Positions 14,261 through 21,871 of a stretch of 38,886 nucleotides of DNA are shown here, piece by piece; within the stretch, counting starts at the first letter, position 1, and every line of letters starts with the position of its first letter. The notes under the pieces are model-generated. The model was not told where the DNA came from. It saw only the letters and a list, made by a program, of their open reading frames with translations, and did no database searches. Source of the stretch: Candidatus Woesearchaeota archaeon (GTDB lineage Archaea; Nanobdellota; Nanobdellia; Woesearchaeales; GW2011-AR4). Both the position numbers and the translations under genes were made by a program. The stretch covers positions 1 to 38,886 of the forward strand of contig JACPJP010000021.1 of the NCBI GenBank assembly GCA_016187495.1, given 5' to 3'.

Positions 14261-15106
14261 TTAAAACCCCATCTGCCTTAATTTTTTTATCCTTGATTCC
14301 ATAGGGGGGTGTGTTGAATAAAAAAATGCCATTAGGCTTCTGCCACGAAATGGGTTTGAAATAAAAAGATGAGAAGTTGCCTCGTTTCCAAGCCTTAAAG
14401 GATGCCTTGCTGCATCTTTGTCAAGCTTCTCAAGAGCAGATGCCAAGCCATGCGAGCTTTTTATTATGCCAGCACCAGTTGAGTCTGCAAGATATTCACG
14501 GCTTCTAGAAATTGCAAGCTGTATAATTGTAGCTATTATCGGAGTTACTATTGCCAAAAGCAACAGGCTCAAAATATTATTATTCCCTTCCCTGTCCCTT
14601 CCACCACCAAACATAGCAGCCCATTGGGCCATTGTTGCGATATAAGAGATAACTCCGGCAATAGTTCCTGCAACTGTTGAGATTAGGATATCCTTATTTT
14701 TTACGTGAGCAATTTCATGGGCAATGACGCCTTCCAGCTCTTCAATACTTAACAGCTTAAGTATTCCTTCCGTGGCTGCGACTGCTGCGTGGTTTTTAGA
14801 ACGGCCGGTCGCGAATGCATTGCTTGCGTCGCTTGGAATAACATAGACTTTAGGCATCGGAACTTTTGCTTTTTCTGAAACTTCCTTGGTTATTTTGTAT
14901 AATTCATGATTTTGGTCATTGACTTCCTTAGCCCGATACATAGCCAAAACAATCTTATCAGAAAACCAGTAAGAGCCAAAGTTCATTATTATCGCGAATA
15001 TTCCAGCTATAATTAATCCATTATAACCACCAATAAGCTGGCCAACAAAGAGCAATAAGGCTGTAAGCAAAGCCAGCAGTATTACTGTTTTTAATTGATT
15101 CATCAT
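14261..15106 (-). CDS. htpX: HtpX-like M48 zinc metalloprotease
   Basis: A 281-residue membrane protease. Two N-terminal transmembrane segments (about 7-22 and 30-48) are followed by the catalytic HEIAHVKNKD with H130, E131 and H134. Two further hydrophobic segments (about 143-160 and 180-200) precede SREYLADS, whose E204 is the third zinc ligand. HtpX degrades misfolded membrane proteins with its active site facing the cytoplasm. The SD TAGGTGG (15114-15120 on the minus strand) precedes ATG 15106; ATG 15103 is also possible. A TTTTTAAAC box (15142-15150) is a candidate TATA. Convergent with the nitrilase-family gene. Confidence 0.93.
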   Translation of the reverse strand: MMNQLKTVILLALLTALLLFVGQLIGGYNGLIIAGIFAIIMNFGSYWFSDKIVLAMYRAKEVNDQNHELYKITKEVSEKAKVPMPKVYVIPSDASNAFATGRSKNHAAVAATEGILKLLSIEELEGVIAHEIAHVKNKDILISTVAGTIAGVISYIATMAQWAAMFGGGRDREGNNNILSLLLLAIVTPIIATIIQLAISRSREYLADSTGAGIIKSSHGLASALEKLDKDAARHPLRLGNEATSHLFISNPFRGRSLMAFFYSTHPPMESRIKKLRQMGF

Positions 15107-15189
15107 TATAAAACCACCTATAAAATAACAAGATAATCGAGTTTAAAAATTTAATGTTTTAAAAATGGGTTCAAACTATAAGTAAAGTA

Positions 15190-15206
15190 TGCGCATGTTA
15201 TGCGCA
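15190..15206. repeat. 7-bp mini-hairpin with 3-nt loop
   Basis: TGCGCAT-GTT-ATGCGCA is a perfect 7-bp stem with a 3-nt loop in the 152-bp gap between the htpX promoter and the end of the K+ channel gene. It may form part of the channel mRNA 3' end. Similar very short-loop hairpins occur at 21104-21118 and 28392-28453. Confidence 0.5.
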
Positions 15207-15258
15207 CCGAGCCTACAAAGTGGAGCAAGGAAAGTTATGGCAAAAGGGTCACTCTTTT

Positions 15259-15759
15259 TTAATCCCTATCCAAATGTTTTGTTAAAATATAAATCAGTGT
15301 TCCTATATAGATCAAACCCATAAATATCTCAACCATTACAAAATATCTAAACACACCAACAGGTACAATATCTCCATAGCCTACTGTAGTTAAAGTTATA
15401 ATTGAAAAATAAACTGCATCTGAAAAACTTAAATCGGCTATTTTATCATTTTCAATAAAATAATTCTCGCCACTTGCAATTCCTTCAGAGTATATTGTTG
15501 CAAATAATAGCACTGTGAAAAAAACAATATAAAAAATATTGACAAAATACTCGATTTTTGGCAAATTCTTTTTAAATAGGGATTTGTACTCATATGTTAA
15601 AACACCTGAAAAGACTAGTAGTATAAATGCAGCACTAATGATTTCCTGCTCAAAATTTGAAAATATTCTATGTGCGGTATAAGCAACAACAAAAAAAAGA
15701 GTTAAAATTAGAATTCTTCTAATGTTTTCTTTTGAGTGTAAATGCGATAAGTTAACCAT
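15259..15759 (-). CDS. Small potassium channel with TVGYGD filter
   Basis: A 166-residue membrane protein. Hydrophobic segments lie at about 14-32, 39-56 and 72-90, then the pore helix SDAVYFSIITL and selectivity filter TTVGYGD (124-130), then the last helix at about 136-158. This is an Ion_trans_2-type pore with more than the minimal two helices, probably four, but no charged voltage-sensor pattern and no RCK domain. It forms a tetrameric K+ pore. ACTATTTAAG (15781-15790 on the minus strand) is a TATA box spaced for a leaderless start at 15759. Confidence 0.88.
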   Translation of the reverse strand: MVNLSHLHSKENIRRILILTLFFVVAYTAHRIFSNFEQEIISAAFILLVFSGVLTYEYKSLFKKNLPKIEYFVNIFYIVFFTVLLFATIYSEGIASGENYFIENDKIADLSFSDAVYFSIITLTTVGYGDIVPVGVFRYFVMVEIFMGLIYIGTLIYILTKHLDRD

Positions 15760-15780
15760 AACTTGAGTTTATTGAGTAAT

Positions 15781-15790
15781 CTTAAATAGT
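15781..15790 (-). promoter_or_regulatory. TATA box of the K+ channel gene
   Basis: ACTATTTAAG on the minus strand is centred about 26 nt before ATG 15759, with no SD between. Confidence 0.5.
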
Positions 15791-15841
15791 TTTCTAAAAA
15801 AGAGTGCCACTGAGTAATAATTGCGTATAACAAGATATTCA

Positions 15842-15903
15842 ATGAAAATTTCTTAGCATCATATTCCATCCTATGCAGGTCATAATGAAAACTTTCTTAG
15901 CAT
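15842..15903. repeat. Direct repeat duplicating the tail of a tiny gene
   Basis: ATGAAAATTTCTTAGCAT (15842-15859) recurs with one added base as ATGAAAACTTTCTTAGCAT at 15885-15903. The second copy is the 3' end of the tiny Cys/His gene; the first lies 43 nt beyond it. This looks like a small tandem duplication with decay. Confidence 0.5.
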
Positions 15904-16011
15904 GTTTTCATACTCTCTTTTATATTGGTCATAATGGTCAGAACAGACTTTCATCCCATTCCAATCTTTTGTGGCTTCGTACCTGCAATCTGGTTCTTGA
16001 CATTCTATCAT
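15880..16011 (-). CDS. Tiny Cys/His-rich protein, 43 residues
   Basis: A minus-strand frame from ATG 16011 to TGA 15880. It encodes 43 residues: C4 and C9 in ECQEPDC, then C23 and H26 in KVCSDH, then a charged amphipathic tail. C-x4-C...C-x2-H is a plausible zinc site, and the start MIECQEPDCRYEATKDW looks like treble-clef or zinc-finger domains. The function is unknown. It fills the apparent 324-bp gap between the K+ channel and the thioredoxin-like gene. No SD is seen. Confidence 0.6.
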   Translation of the reverse strand: MIECQEPDCRYEATKDWNGMKVCSDHYDQYKREYENMLRKFSL

Positions 16012-16083
16012 TTTAGCGGTTCTGAGTAAATATGGATTATATTACCATAGTATGTTTTTCCTGTTTAAAAAGTTAATGGTAAG

Positions 16084-16638
16084 TTATTTCTTCCACTTAA
16101 TTGAGCATCCAATAGAATAAAGAAAATCGTGCTTTGGCTTTTTTCCTTCTAAAACCGCATTTATAGCTTCGTCCATATTAAATTCAGTTGCAATTTGACC
16201 TGGCTCTAATGCATTATCAAACCTTCCATGATAAACAAGCTTTTGCTTGGCATCAAAAAGGAATGGATCGGGCGTGCAGCTTGCTCCGTAAGCCTTGCCA
16301 ACTTCCTGGGTTTCATCATGCAAATAAACAAAATTATAGCCTTTTTCTTTTGCCGTCTCTACCATTCCTTCAAAGCTGTCTTCCGGATAGTTTTCCGATT
16401 CATTTGAGTTTATGCCAACAACAGCCAAACCCTTGCTCTTATATTTATTTTGCAGCCCTATTATTGTCTTTTGCTTTGCCTTTACATAAGGGCAATGATT
16501 GCACATAAAAATTATTAAGAGCGCTTTTGCATTTTTGAAATTGCTTAAACTATATGTTTTTCCGTCTGTGTCCTTTAAATTAAAGTCCGGAGCTTTGTCC
16601 CCAGTTTTCAGCTTTTCAAGTGATTTTAGCAGCACCAT
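16084..16638 (-). CDS. Thioredoxin-like (AhpC/TSA-Redoxin) family protein
   Basis: A 184-residue thioredoxin-fold protein. GDKAPDFNLKDTDGKTYSLS near the start is the peroxiredoxin/TlpA entry motif, and the active site is MCNHCPYV with C46 and C49 (C-x2-C). A cis-Pro region follows (ASCTPDPFLFD) and the C-terminus has GCSIKW, seen in the YHS-type redoxin group. It is probably a cytosolic thiol oxidoreductase, as no signal peptide is visible. An earlier in-frame ATG at 16662 lies inside the Toprim gene; ATG 16638 is preferred because it forms the TAA-A-ATG junction used throughout this window. Confidence 0.82.
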   Translation of the reverse strand: MVLLKSLEKLKTGDKAPDFNLKDTDGKTYSLSNFKNAKALLIIFMCNHCPYVKAKQKTIIGLQNKYKSKGLAVVGINSNESENYPEDSFEGMVETAKEKGYNFVYLHDETQEVGKAYGASCTPDPFLFDAKQKLVYHGRFDNALEPGQIATEFNMDEAINAVLEGKKPKHDFLYSIGCSIKWKK

Positions 16639-16639
16639 T

Positions 16640-17035
16640 TTATTTTGGAAATGTGTATTCATTAATTAATTTTGTGTTTATATTATTAGCTGCGTAAGTT
16701 TCCATGCCTTCTATCTGCCTTAATTTTGTATTTTTAAACAAAAAATTCCTGAAACTATTGTCTATTTTTACTCCGCGCTGCTGCAAACCAGAATTCAGCT
16801 TTCCATAAAGCTCTTTACCTTGCTTGTCCAAGTCCGTAAGAATTATGCATTTTTCATTATTGTGGGATATACTTTCAATAATTTCAAACAACGGTTTTTT
16901 ATTTAATTCGATTATATTTTTAATTCCGAAATTTTCTAATGCTTTTCTGTCTTTTTTTCCTTCTACTATTATTAATTGATTGGATTGTTTAATTTTATCG
17001 ATATGTTCAGAAAATTCGTTATTAATCTGGTTCAT
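16640..17035 (-). CDS. Small Toprim-domain protein (UPF0292-like)
   Basis: A 131-residue single-domain protein. LIIVEGKKDRKAL carries the Toprim Glu (E25) and IILTDLDKQGKEL the DxD pair (D68, D70), the metal-binding set shared by DnaG, topoisomerases and RNase M5. Stand-alone archaeal Toprim proteins of this size (UPF0292) have no firm function; RNA or DNA cleavage or ligation is possible. It is the first gene of a two-gene unit with the thioredoxin-like protein. A TTTAAATAAT box (about 17057-17066 on the minus strand) lies close upstream. Confidence 0.75.
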   Translation of the reverse strand: MNQINNEFSEHIDKIKQSNQLIIVEGKKDRKALENFGIKNIIELNKKPLFEIIESISHNNEKCIILTDLDKQGKELYGKLNSGLQQRGVKIDNSFRNFLFKNTKLRQIEGMETYAANNINTKLINEYTFPK

Positions 17036-17082
17036 TAGAGTTAAATTATTGATAGCATTATTTAAATTTTTGTAATGGGAGT

Positions 17083-17453
17083 GTGTCTAAAAAATCACTT
17101 CGCGGGTTGGCACATGAAAATTGAAATGGTGTTTTTGTTTTTATTTTTTTGATTCGGCATTTATGTTTTTACAATAAAATTTATTTTTAATAATTCGAAA
17201 AATTTCTCACTTCCCTTGCAAAAGGAATTTTTGTCTTCTTGTTTTTGTGCGCAACAATACTAAGCTGCGTTTTTGCAATCTGCTTGTTACATAAGGCAAA
17301 AACGCCATATTATTATTAATTGTTATCATTGAATTAATATCCTTGTTGTGAATCTGATATTGCTTAACATTTTAACTAGTAGGTTGGTTGTGTGGTTTAA
17401 TGGACTTGTTTTATTGTCTTAATAATTGATGCTAACCTTCATTTTTTAGACAC
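17083..17453. mobile_element. MITE-like element with 13-bp terminal inverted repeats
   Basis: GTGTCTAAAAAAT (17083-17095) and ATTTTTTAGACAC (17441-17453) are perfect inverted repeats 371 bp apart, extendable to 16 bp with one G-T pair. TAATGG flanks both ends (17073-17078 and 17461-17466), possibly a target duplication, though it is not directly abutting. Nothing inside codes. The inner part (17225-17440) is repeat copy 2, related to 10880-11139. The 8-bp stem TTGCAAAA/TTTTGCAA (17216-17223/17271-17278) is inside. The element lies between the Toprim and primase promoters and fills most of the 467-bp gap. Confidence 0.5.
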
Positions 17454-17455
17454 GC
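17225..17455. repeat. Structured intergenic repeat, copy 2 (upstream of primase)
   Basis: Relative of 10880-11139. ATAAGGCAAAAACGCC at 17291-17306 and the following AT-rich 35 nt align with 10990-11035, and GGTTGTGTGGTTTAATGGAC (about 17385-17405) aligns with the block near 11085. It lacks the two large hairpins of copy 1, keeping only a short CGCA...TGCG stem (about 17251-17268). It precedes the primase promoter just as copy 1 precedes that of hef. Confidence 0.55.
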
Positions 17456-17471
17456 TAGCCTAATGGCAATC

Positions 17472-17479
17472 ATTAAATA
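17472..17479 (+). promoter_or_regulatory. TATA box of the primase gene
   Basis: ATTAAATA lies 24-31 nt before ATG 17503, suiting a leaderless start. It lies just outside the MITE-like element. Confidence 0.5.
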
Positions 17480-17502
17480 CCAAAAAAGACTCCCAAAATG
17501 AT

Positions 17503-18843
17503 ATGCTGCCGTTAAATGTGACCTTAAGCTACTACAAGAGGAGAGATATACAGGAAGAGATAATAAAAGCTGCGAAGAATCGCGAGGTAGCTGTAAAATA
17601 TGATGACAAGTTCGGCAACCGCCCAGATGTTTTAAACAATCCCAATGATGTTTTAGAGCTGGCAAAGCAGAAAGCAACTTCTTTCCATTGTTCAGAAGAG
17701 CTGTGGAGCAATGCACTGCAGCTAAGCCCTGACTTAAAAAGGCATGAAATTGAGAAGTTAAGGGTAGGATGGGACTTGGTTTTGGACATAGACTGCAGTT
17801 TTTATGAATATTCCAGAATAGCGGCTGATTTAGTTATTAAAGCGCTGAAGTTCAATGACGTAAAATATATTTCATGCAAATTCTCAGGAAATAAGGGATT
17901 TCATATCGGCATTCCATTTGAGGCTTTTCCAGAGAGGATAAGGAATGATGAAACTAGAAATTTATTTCCTGATGCTGCAAGGAGGATTGCTTTTTACATT
18001 AAAGAGCTTATCAAGAAACCATTGGGAGAGAAGATAATGCATTATGAAAAAAATGATTTTTCTAAAATAGTTGAAAAAACCAAAGAGAGCACAAATAAGA
18101 TAACTTATTATGAAAAAAATAAGTTCGGTGACAATGTTGCAAAATTAAATGCAGAGCCTTTTTTGAATATTGACACCATACTAATATCACCAAGACACTT
18201 GTTCAGGATGCCTTATTCCCTGCATGAAAAATCTGGTTTGGCTTCTGTCCCAGTAAATCCTGCAGAAGTTTTGGATTTCGAAAAAGAGCATGCCGATCCG
18301 AAAAATGCAAAAGTTTCCGAATTTGTATTTTTAGACAGGGAAAAGATTGCCAAGGGAGAGGCAAGAAAACTGCTTATGCAGGCATTTGACTTTTCTGCAA
18401 AAAGGGAAGAAGAGATTAATGTCGAAACAAAAAATGATTATGAAATTAAGGATGCAATGCCTGAGGATTTTTTCCCCCCCTGCATAAAACTGATAAGCAA
18501 CGGATTAGCTGACGGAAGGAAAAGGGCATTATTCATTCTCATAAATTTTTTGAGCAGCTTGGGGTGGAATTACGATGATATTGAAAAATACCTCAAGGAA
18601 TGGAACAAAAAAAATGCAGAGCCGTTGAGGGAGAATTATTTAGTAGGCCAGCTAAGGTACCATAAATCTCAAAAGAAAAAAATTTTGCCAGCAAACTGCA
18701 ACAACACGATGTATTATGTTAATATAGGCGTATGCAGACCAGATAATTTATGCAGCAAGATTAAGAATCCGGTAAGCTATTCGATAAGGAAATCTTTTTT
18801 TGCCAGGAAAGATGGAAAAACAAAGGAAAACCTTTATAAATAA
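17503..18843 (+). CDS. Single-chain DNA primase: PriS catalytic domain fused to PriL-type Fe-S domain
   Basis: A 446-residue protein. The PriS part has VLDIDC with D95 and D97, the nucleotide-binding SGNKGFH (128-134), the third acidic residue in NIDTILISPRHLF (D224) and RMPYSLHEKSGLAS (235-248), as in the archaeal/eukaryotic primase small subunit. From about residue 320 the chain turns into a PriL C-terminal-like domain: FFPPC (C327), RKRALFILINFLSSLG (339-354) and the cysteines C399, C411 and C417, four in all, as for a 4Fe-4S cluster. The PriL N-terminal half is absent. This matches the monomeric primase described for Nanoarchaeum. It makes RNA/DNA primers. Confidence 0.85.
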   Translation: MLPLNVTLSYYKRRDIQEEIIKAAKNREVAVKYDDKFGNRPDVLNNPNDVLELAKQKATSFHCSEELWSNALQLSPDLKRHEIEKLRVGWDLVLDIDCSFYEYSRIAADLVIKALKFNDVKYISCKFSGNKGFHIGIPFEAFPERIRNDETRNLFPDAARRIAFYIKELIKKPLGEKIMHYEKNDFSKIVEKTKESTNKITYYEKNKFGDNVAKLNAEPFLNIDTILISPRHLFRMPYSLHEKSGLASVPVNPAEVLDFEKEHADPKNAKVSEFVFLDREKIAKGEARKLLMQAFDFSAKREEEINVETKNDYEIKDAMPEDFFPPCIKLISNGLADGRKRALFILINFLSSLGWNYDDIEKYLKEWNKKNAEPLRENYLVGQLRYHKSQKKKILPANCNNTMYYVNIGVCRPDNLCSKIKNPVSYSIRKSFFARKDGKTKENLYK

Positions 18844-18871
18844 GGCGTATTAACCAATTCTGAAAACAAGC

Positions 18872-18977
18872 CTGAAAAGATATCCTTTTCAGTACAGTTA
18901 AACAACTGTTTTCTATAAAAGGAAATCACTAAAAGGCTTTTTTTGCGTAGATATCCCTTATTTGTATTTGTCTATGC
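18872..18977 (+). promoter_or_regulatory. Promoter and folded leader of the ribosomal operon
   Basis: The 164-bp gap before uL3 holds: an 8-bp hairpin CTGAAAAG/CTTTTCAG (18872-18879/18885-18892), a 5-bp hairpin CAGTT/AACTG (18895-18908), a TATA box CTATAAAA (18913-18920), and, starting near the expected transcription start, a 7-bp stem GCGTAGA/TCTATGC (18945-18951/18971-18977, one G-U) about 30 nt before ATG 19008. The first two lie upstream of the TATA box and could bind a regulator; the last would be at the 5' end of the mRNA, where autogenous control by a ribosomal protein is plausible. Confidence 0.5.
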
Positions 18978-19007
18978 GTTATGGGTGATAAAAGCTAAAA
19001 ACAAAAA

Positions 19008-19991
19008 ATGCCACAGAAGAGAAAACCGAGAGCGGGAAGCATGCAGTACTGGCCGAGGAAAAGGGCAGGAAGAATTTATCCTAGAGTTAGGAGTTGGGCT
19101 AGCTCAAAAGATGCAAAGCTGCTTGGATTTGCTGGCTATAAGGTCGGCATGACGCATTTGCTGATCAACGATAACCGTAAAACATCAACAACAAAGGGCA
19201 TGAGCATTTCTTGTCCAGTAACAATCATCGAATGCCCGCCATTAAAGGCTATTTCTATAAGATTCTACAAAAATACACAATACGGTTCTAAGCTTGTTTC
19301 TGAGGTCGCGGCTGATAATTTTGATAAGGAACTGAAAAGAAAGATTATTTTGCCAAAGAAAAAAGACCTAAAAAAAGAAATTCCAAATGACTATGATTAT
19401 GTTCGATTGCTAGTTCATACTTCCCCTGGAAGAACTGGCTTAGGAAAGAAAATGCCGGAGATATTTGAAGCTGCAATTGGAGGCAGCAAAGAATATCAGA
19501 TTAAATACGCGCAAGAAAAGCTCGGGAAGGAAATAAATGTTTCTGAAGTTTTCAAGGAAGGGCAGCAATTAGATGTCCATGCAGTATCCAAGGGAAAAGG
19601 CGTGCAGGGGCCTGTAAAGAGATTTGGCATTTCATTGAAGCAGCACAAATCGGAAAAGGGGCAGAGAAGGGTTGGAAGCCTTGGAGGATGGAAATCTCAG
19701 GGCCATATAATGTGGAGAGTGGCCAAAGCAGGTAAGATGGGCTACCACACAAGAACAGATCGCAATAAATGGCTGCTGAAAATAGGGAATAGTGCTGAGA
19801 TAAATAAAAAAGGTGGTTTTGAAAATTATGGAATTGTAAAAAATACATATATGCTCATAAAGGGGTCTGTAACAGGACCAAAGAAAAGGATTGTTAGGCT
19901 CAATGAGGCATTGACGCCGAATAAACTCAGGCCTTTAGAAGCCCCGGCAATACAGTACATTAACTTGAATACAAAAGAATCAAGAGAGTAA
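19008..19991 (+). CDS. rpl3: Ribosomal protein uL3
   Basis: 327 residues, usual archaeal length. The basic N-terminus MPQKRKPRAGSMQYWPRKRA and FAGYKVGMTHL identify uL3, and the long loop KRFGISLKQHKSEKGQRRVGSLGGW reaches the peptidyl transferase centre. It opens the operon, at the normal archaeal position before uL4. The region 18943-19152 also contains a shifted reading frame that is not a gene. Confidence 0.97.
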   Translation: MPQKRKPRAGSMQYWPRKRAGRIYPRVRSWASSKDAKLLGFAGYKVGMTHLLINDNRKTSTTKGMSISCPVTIIECPPLKAISIRFYKNTQYGSKLVSEVAADNFDKELKRKIILPKKKDLKKEIPNDYDYVRLLVHTSPGRTGLGKKMPEIFEAAIGGSKEYQIKYAQEKLGKEINVSEVFKEGQQLDVHAVSKGKGVQGPVKRFGISLKQHKSEKGQRRVGSLGGWKSQGHIMWRVAKAGKMGYHTRTDRNKWLLKIGNSAEINKKGGFENYGIVKNTYMLIKGSVTGPKKRIVRLNEALTPNKLRPLEAPAIQYINLNTKESRE

Positions 19992-19992
19992 A

Positions 19993-20799
19993 ATGAAGCT
20001 TAACATTTTAGACGCATCAAAAAACAAAACTGGGGAAATAACCCTCCCAGTGCAGTTCAATGAAGAGATAAGACCGGATTTGATAAGCAGGGCTGTGCTT
20101 GCTTTGCAGAGCAACAGAAGGCAAGCTTATGGCGCTATGCCTGAAGCAGGAAAAAGAGCATCCTCAACGCTTTCAAAAAGGAGAAGGAGGTATAGGGGTT
20201 CATATGGCCACGGGATATCAAGGACACCTAGAAAAATTTTGTCAAGGAGGGGCACGAGAATGTATTGGGTTGGGGCTTTTGCGCCTAATACCAGGGGTGG
20301 AAGGAGGGCGCATCCTCCCAAAGCGGAGAAGAATCTTGAGAAAAGAATAAACAAGAAAGAGAGAAGGAAGGCTATACGATCAGGGATATCTACTACTATA
20401 ATAAAAGACTTTGTAAAGAATAGAGGCCATATAATTCCTGAGAATTTCCCATTCATATTGGACAATAAATTTGAAGGGTTGAGCAAAACACAAGAAATAG
20501 TGAATGCGCTTAAGGCTATAGGCCTTGAAAGGGAATTGGAAAGAGTTGAGAAAAAGAGCATCAGAGCTGGAAAGGGGAAGCTAAGAGGAAGGAAGTATAA
20601 TGCTAAAAAGGGTCTTTTAATTGTTGTTTCAAAAGACAGCGCAATAATGAAAGCCGCAAATAATATTCCGGGAGTTGATATTGTCGAGGTTAAAAATCTA
20701 AATGCGGAAATGCTTGCTCCAGGAGAAGTTCCGGGAAGGCTGACCTTATGGACAACTGGATCTATAAAATTGCTGGAGGAAAAAAAGCTGTTCATGTAA
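19993..20799 (+). CDS. rpl4: Ribosomal protein uL4
   Basis: 268 residues. The N-terminal part has RPDLISRAVLALQSNRRQAYG, followed by the exit-tunnel loop rich in Arg and Gly (RRRRYRGSYGHGISRTPRK), then VYN-like globular sequence ending in LWTTGSIKLL. It is an exit-tunnel protein of the large subunit. It starts one base after the uL3 stop (TAA-A-ATG) with no SD, indicating coupled translation. Confidence 0.97.
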   Translation: MKLNILDASKNKTGEITLPVQFNEEIRPDLISRAVLALQSNRRQAYGAMPEAGKRASSTLSKRRRRYRGSYGHGISRTPRKILSRRGTRMYWVGAFAPNTRGGRRAHPPKAEKNLEKRINKKERRKAIRSGISTTIIKDFVKNRGHIIPENFPFILDNKFEGLSKTQEIVNALKAIGLERELERVEKKSIRAGKGKLRGRKYNAKKGLLIVVSKDSAIMKAANNIPGVDIVEVKNLNAEMLAPGEVPGRLTLWTTGSIKLLEEKKLFM

Positions 20800-20800
20800 A

Positions 20801-21058
20801 ATGGACCCGTATAAAATCGTGAAGCATCCTTTATCGACTGAAAAATCGATAAGGCTTATGGAATCGCAGAATAAATTGATTTTTGTAGTGGATATAGACG
20901 CTGATAAAGGCGTAATAAAAAAAGCTGTGGAAGATATGTTTAAAGCAAAGGTAGACAGCGTCAGGACTTACATAAGGTGTGGGGAAAAACGAGCTTATAT
21001 AAAATTCGCGGATGAAAGCCCTGCTATTGACATTGCAACTCAATTGGGTTTGATGTAA
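20801..21058 (+). CDS. rpl23: Ribosomal protein uL23
   Basis: 85 residues, normal for archaea. VKHPLSTEKSIRLMESQNKLIFVVD and the IKKAVEDMFKAKVDSVRTYI segment give the family. It sits at the exit-tunnel rim and is a docking site for SRP and the translocon. Linked to uL4 by TAA-A-ATG. Confidence 0.96.
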   Translation: MDPYKIVKHPLSTEKSIRLMESQNKLIFVVDIDADKGVIKKAVEDMFKAKVDSVRTYIRCGEKRAYIKFADESPAIDIATQLGLM

Positions 21059-21101
21059 TTAAATATGGAGGTAAAACAAAAACTAGGCAATTCGTGGGGC
21101 T

Positions 21102-21120
21102 GAGGTTGCGAAGCAACCGA
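21102..21120 (+). repeat. 6-bp mini-hairpin with GAA loop flanked by GA/GA before uL2
   Basis: GGTTGC-GAA-GCAACC (21104-21118) is a perfect stem whose GCGAAGC core is an exceptionally stable mini-hairpin. GA at 21102-21103 and GA at 21119-21120 face each other and could form tandem sheared G-A pairs, as in kink-turns. It lies in the 101-nt uL23-uL2 spacer, the longest gap in the operon, 40 nt before the uL2 start. Confidence 0.45.
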
Positions 21121-21159
21121 TGTCACACATGTTTTTCCGAGGTTTTTGTTAAAAAGCTC

Positions 21160-21870
21160 ATGGGTAAGAACTTAATACAACAGGCAAGAGGCAAGGGTGG
21201 CCCAAGGTACAGGGCACCAAGCTTTAGGTACAAGGGAGAATGCAAATATGTGGATTTTAATGCTGAGACATTAGTTGGAAAAATTGCAGAGTTTATAGAC
21301 TCGCAAGGCCATAACGCGCCGTTGGCGCAAATAAAGTATGAAAATGGAACAATAGCTTTGATACAGGCGCCTGAAGGAGTAAAAGTAGGGGATATAGTAG
21401 AAATGGGGGAAAAAGCCGAGGTTAAGACGGGAAATGTTATGCCTTTGAAAAATATACCAGAAGGGATTTCGATTTATAATATAGAATCTTTTCCAGGCGA
21501 TGGCGGAAAATTTGTAAAATCCTCTGGAGGCTTTGCAAAAATCATCACAAAAATGCAAAACACCATTGTGGTAGAAATGCCATCTTCAAAGAGAAGGAAT
21601 TTTTTTCCAGAATGCCGAGCAACTATAGGGGTTATTGCAGGAAGCGGCAGGAAGGAAAAGCCTTTCCTGAAAGCTGGAACAAGGTATTATGCAATGAAGT
21701 CTAAAAACAAGTTATGGCCCCAGGTTTCAGGAACATCAATGAATGCAGTCGACCATCCATTCGGAGCGTCCAGAGTATCAAAGGGAGGCCCTACACAGTC
21801 TTCAAGAAATGCTCCCCCTGGCAGAAAGGTAGGAAAAATAGCCCCTAAGAGGACTGGTAAGTTGAGGTAG
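21160..21870 (+). CDS. rpl2: Ribosomal protein uL2
   Basis: 236 residues. [27 protein letters not shown] is the standard archaeal N-terminus, which fixes the start at 21160; the frame remains open to 21094 but that extension is not conserved uL2 sequence. [26 protein letters not shown] contains the peptidyl-transferase-proximal region with the essential His (VDHP). It binds 23S rRNA near the peptidyl transferase centre. Unlike its neighbours it has a 101-nt leader. Confidence 0.97.
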   Translation: MGKNLIQQARGKGGPRYRAPSFRYKGECKYVDFNAETLVGKIAEFIDSQGHNAPLAQIKYENGTIALIQAPEGVKVGDIVEMGEKAEVKTGNVMPLKNIPEGISIYNIESFPGDGGKFVKSSGGFAKIITKMQNTIVVEMPSSKRRNFFPECRATIGVIAGSGRKEKPFLKAGTRYYAMKSKNKLWPQVSGTSMNAVDHPFGASRVSKGGPTQSSRNAPPGRKVGKIAPKRTGKLR

Positions 21871-21871
21871 A

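Noticed and set aside
15165-15185. GGGTTCAAAC resembling a tRNA T-loop
   Set aside because: No acceptor stem, anticodon arm or D-arm could be placed around it.
17073-17466. TAATGG pair as a true target-site duplication
   Set aside because: The copies are 4 and 7 nt away from the perfect inverted repeats, so they do not abut the element ends; kept only as a hint.
18943-19152. 69-residue frame overlapping the uL3 start
   Set aside because: It is a shifted frame over the leader and the conserved uL3 N-terminus; uL3 has clear homology in its own frame.
20127-20795. 222-residue minus-strand frame opposite uL4
   Set aside because: Shadow of the uL4 gene; low-complexity Ser/Leu/Phe content typical of antisense frames.
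21094-21159. N-terminal extension of uL2
   Set aside because: Archaeal uL2 starts with MGK-x-L; the upstream codons encode an unrelated peptide that runs through a hairpin.
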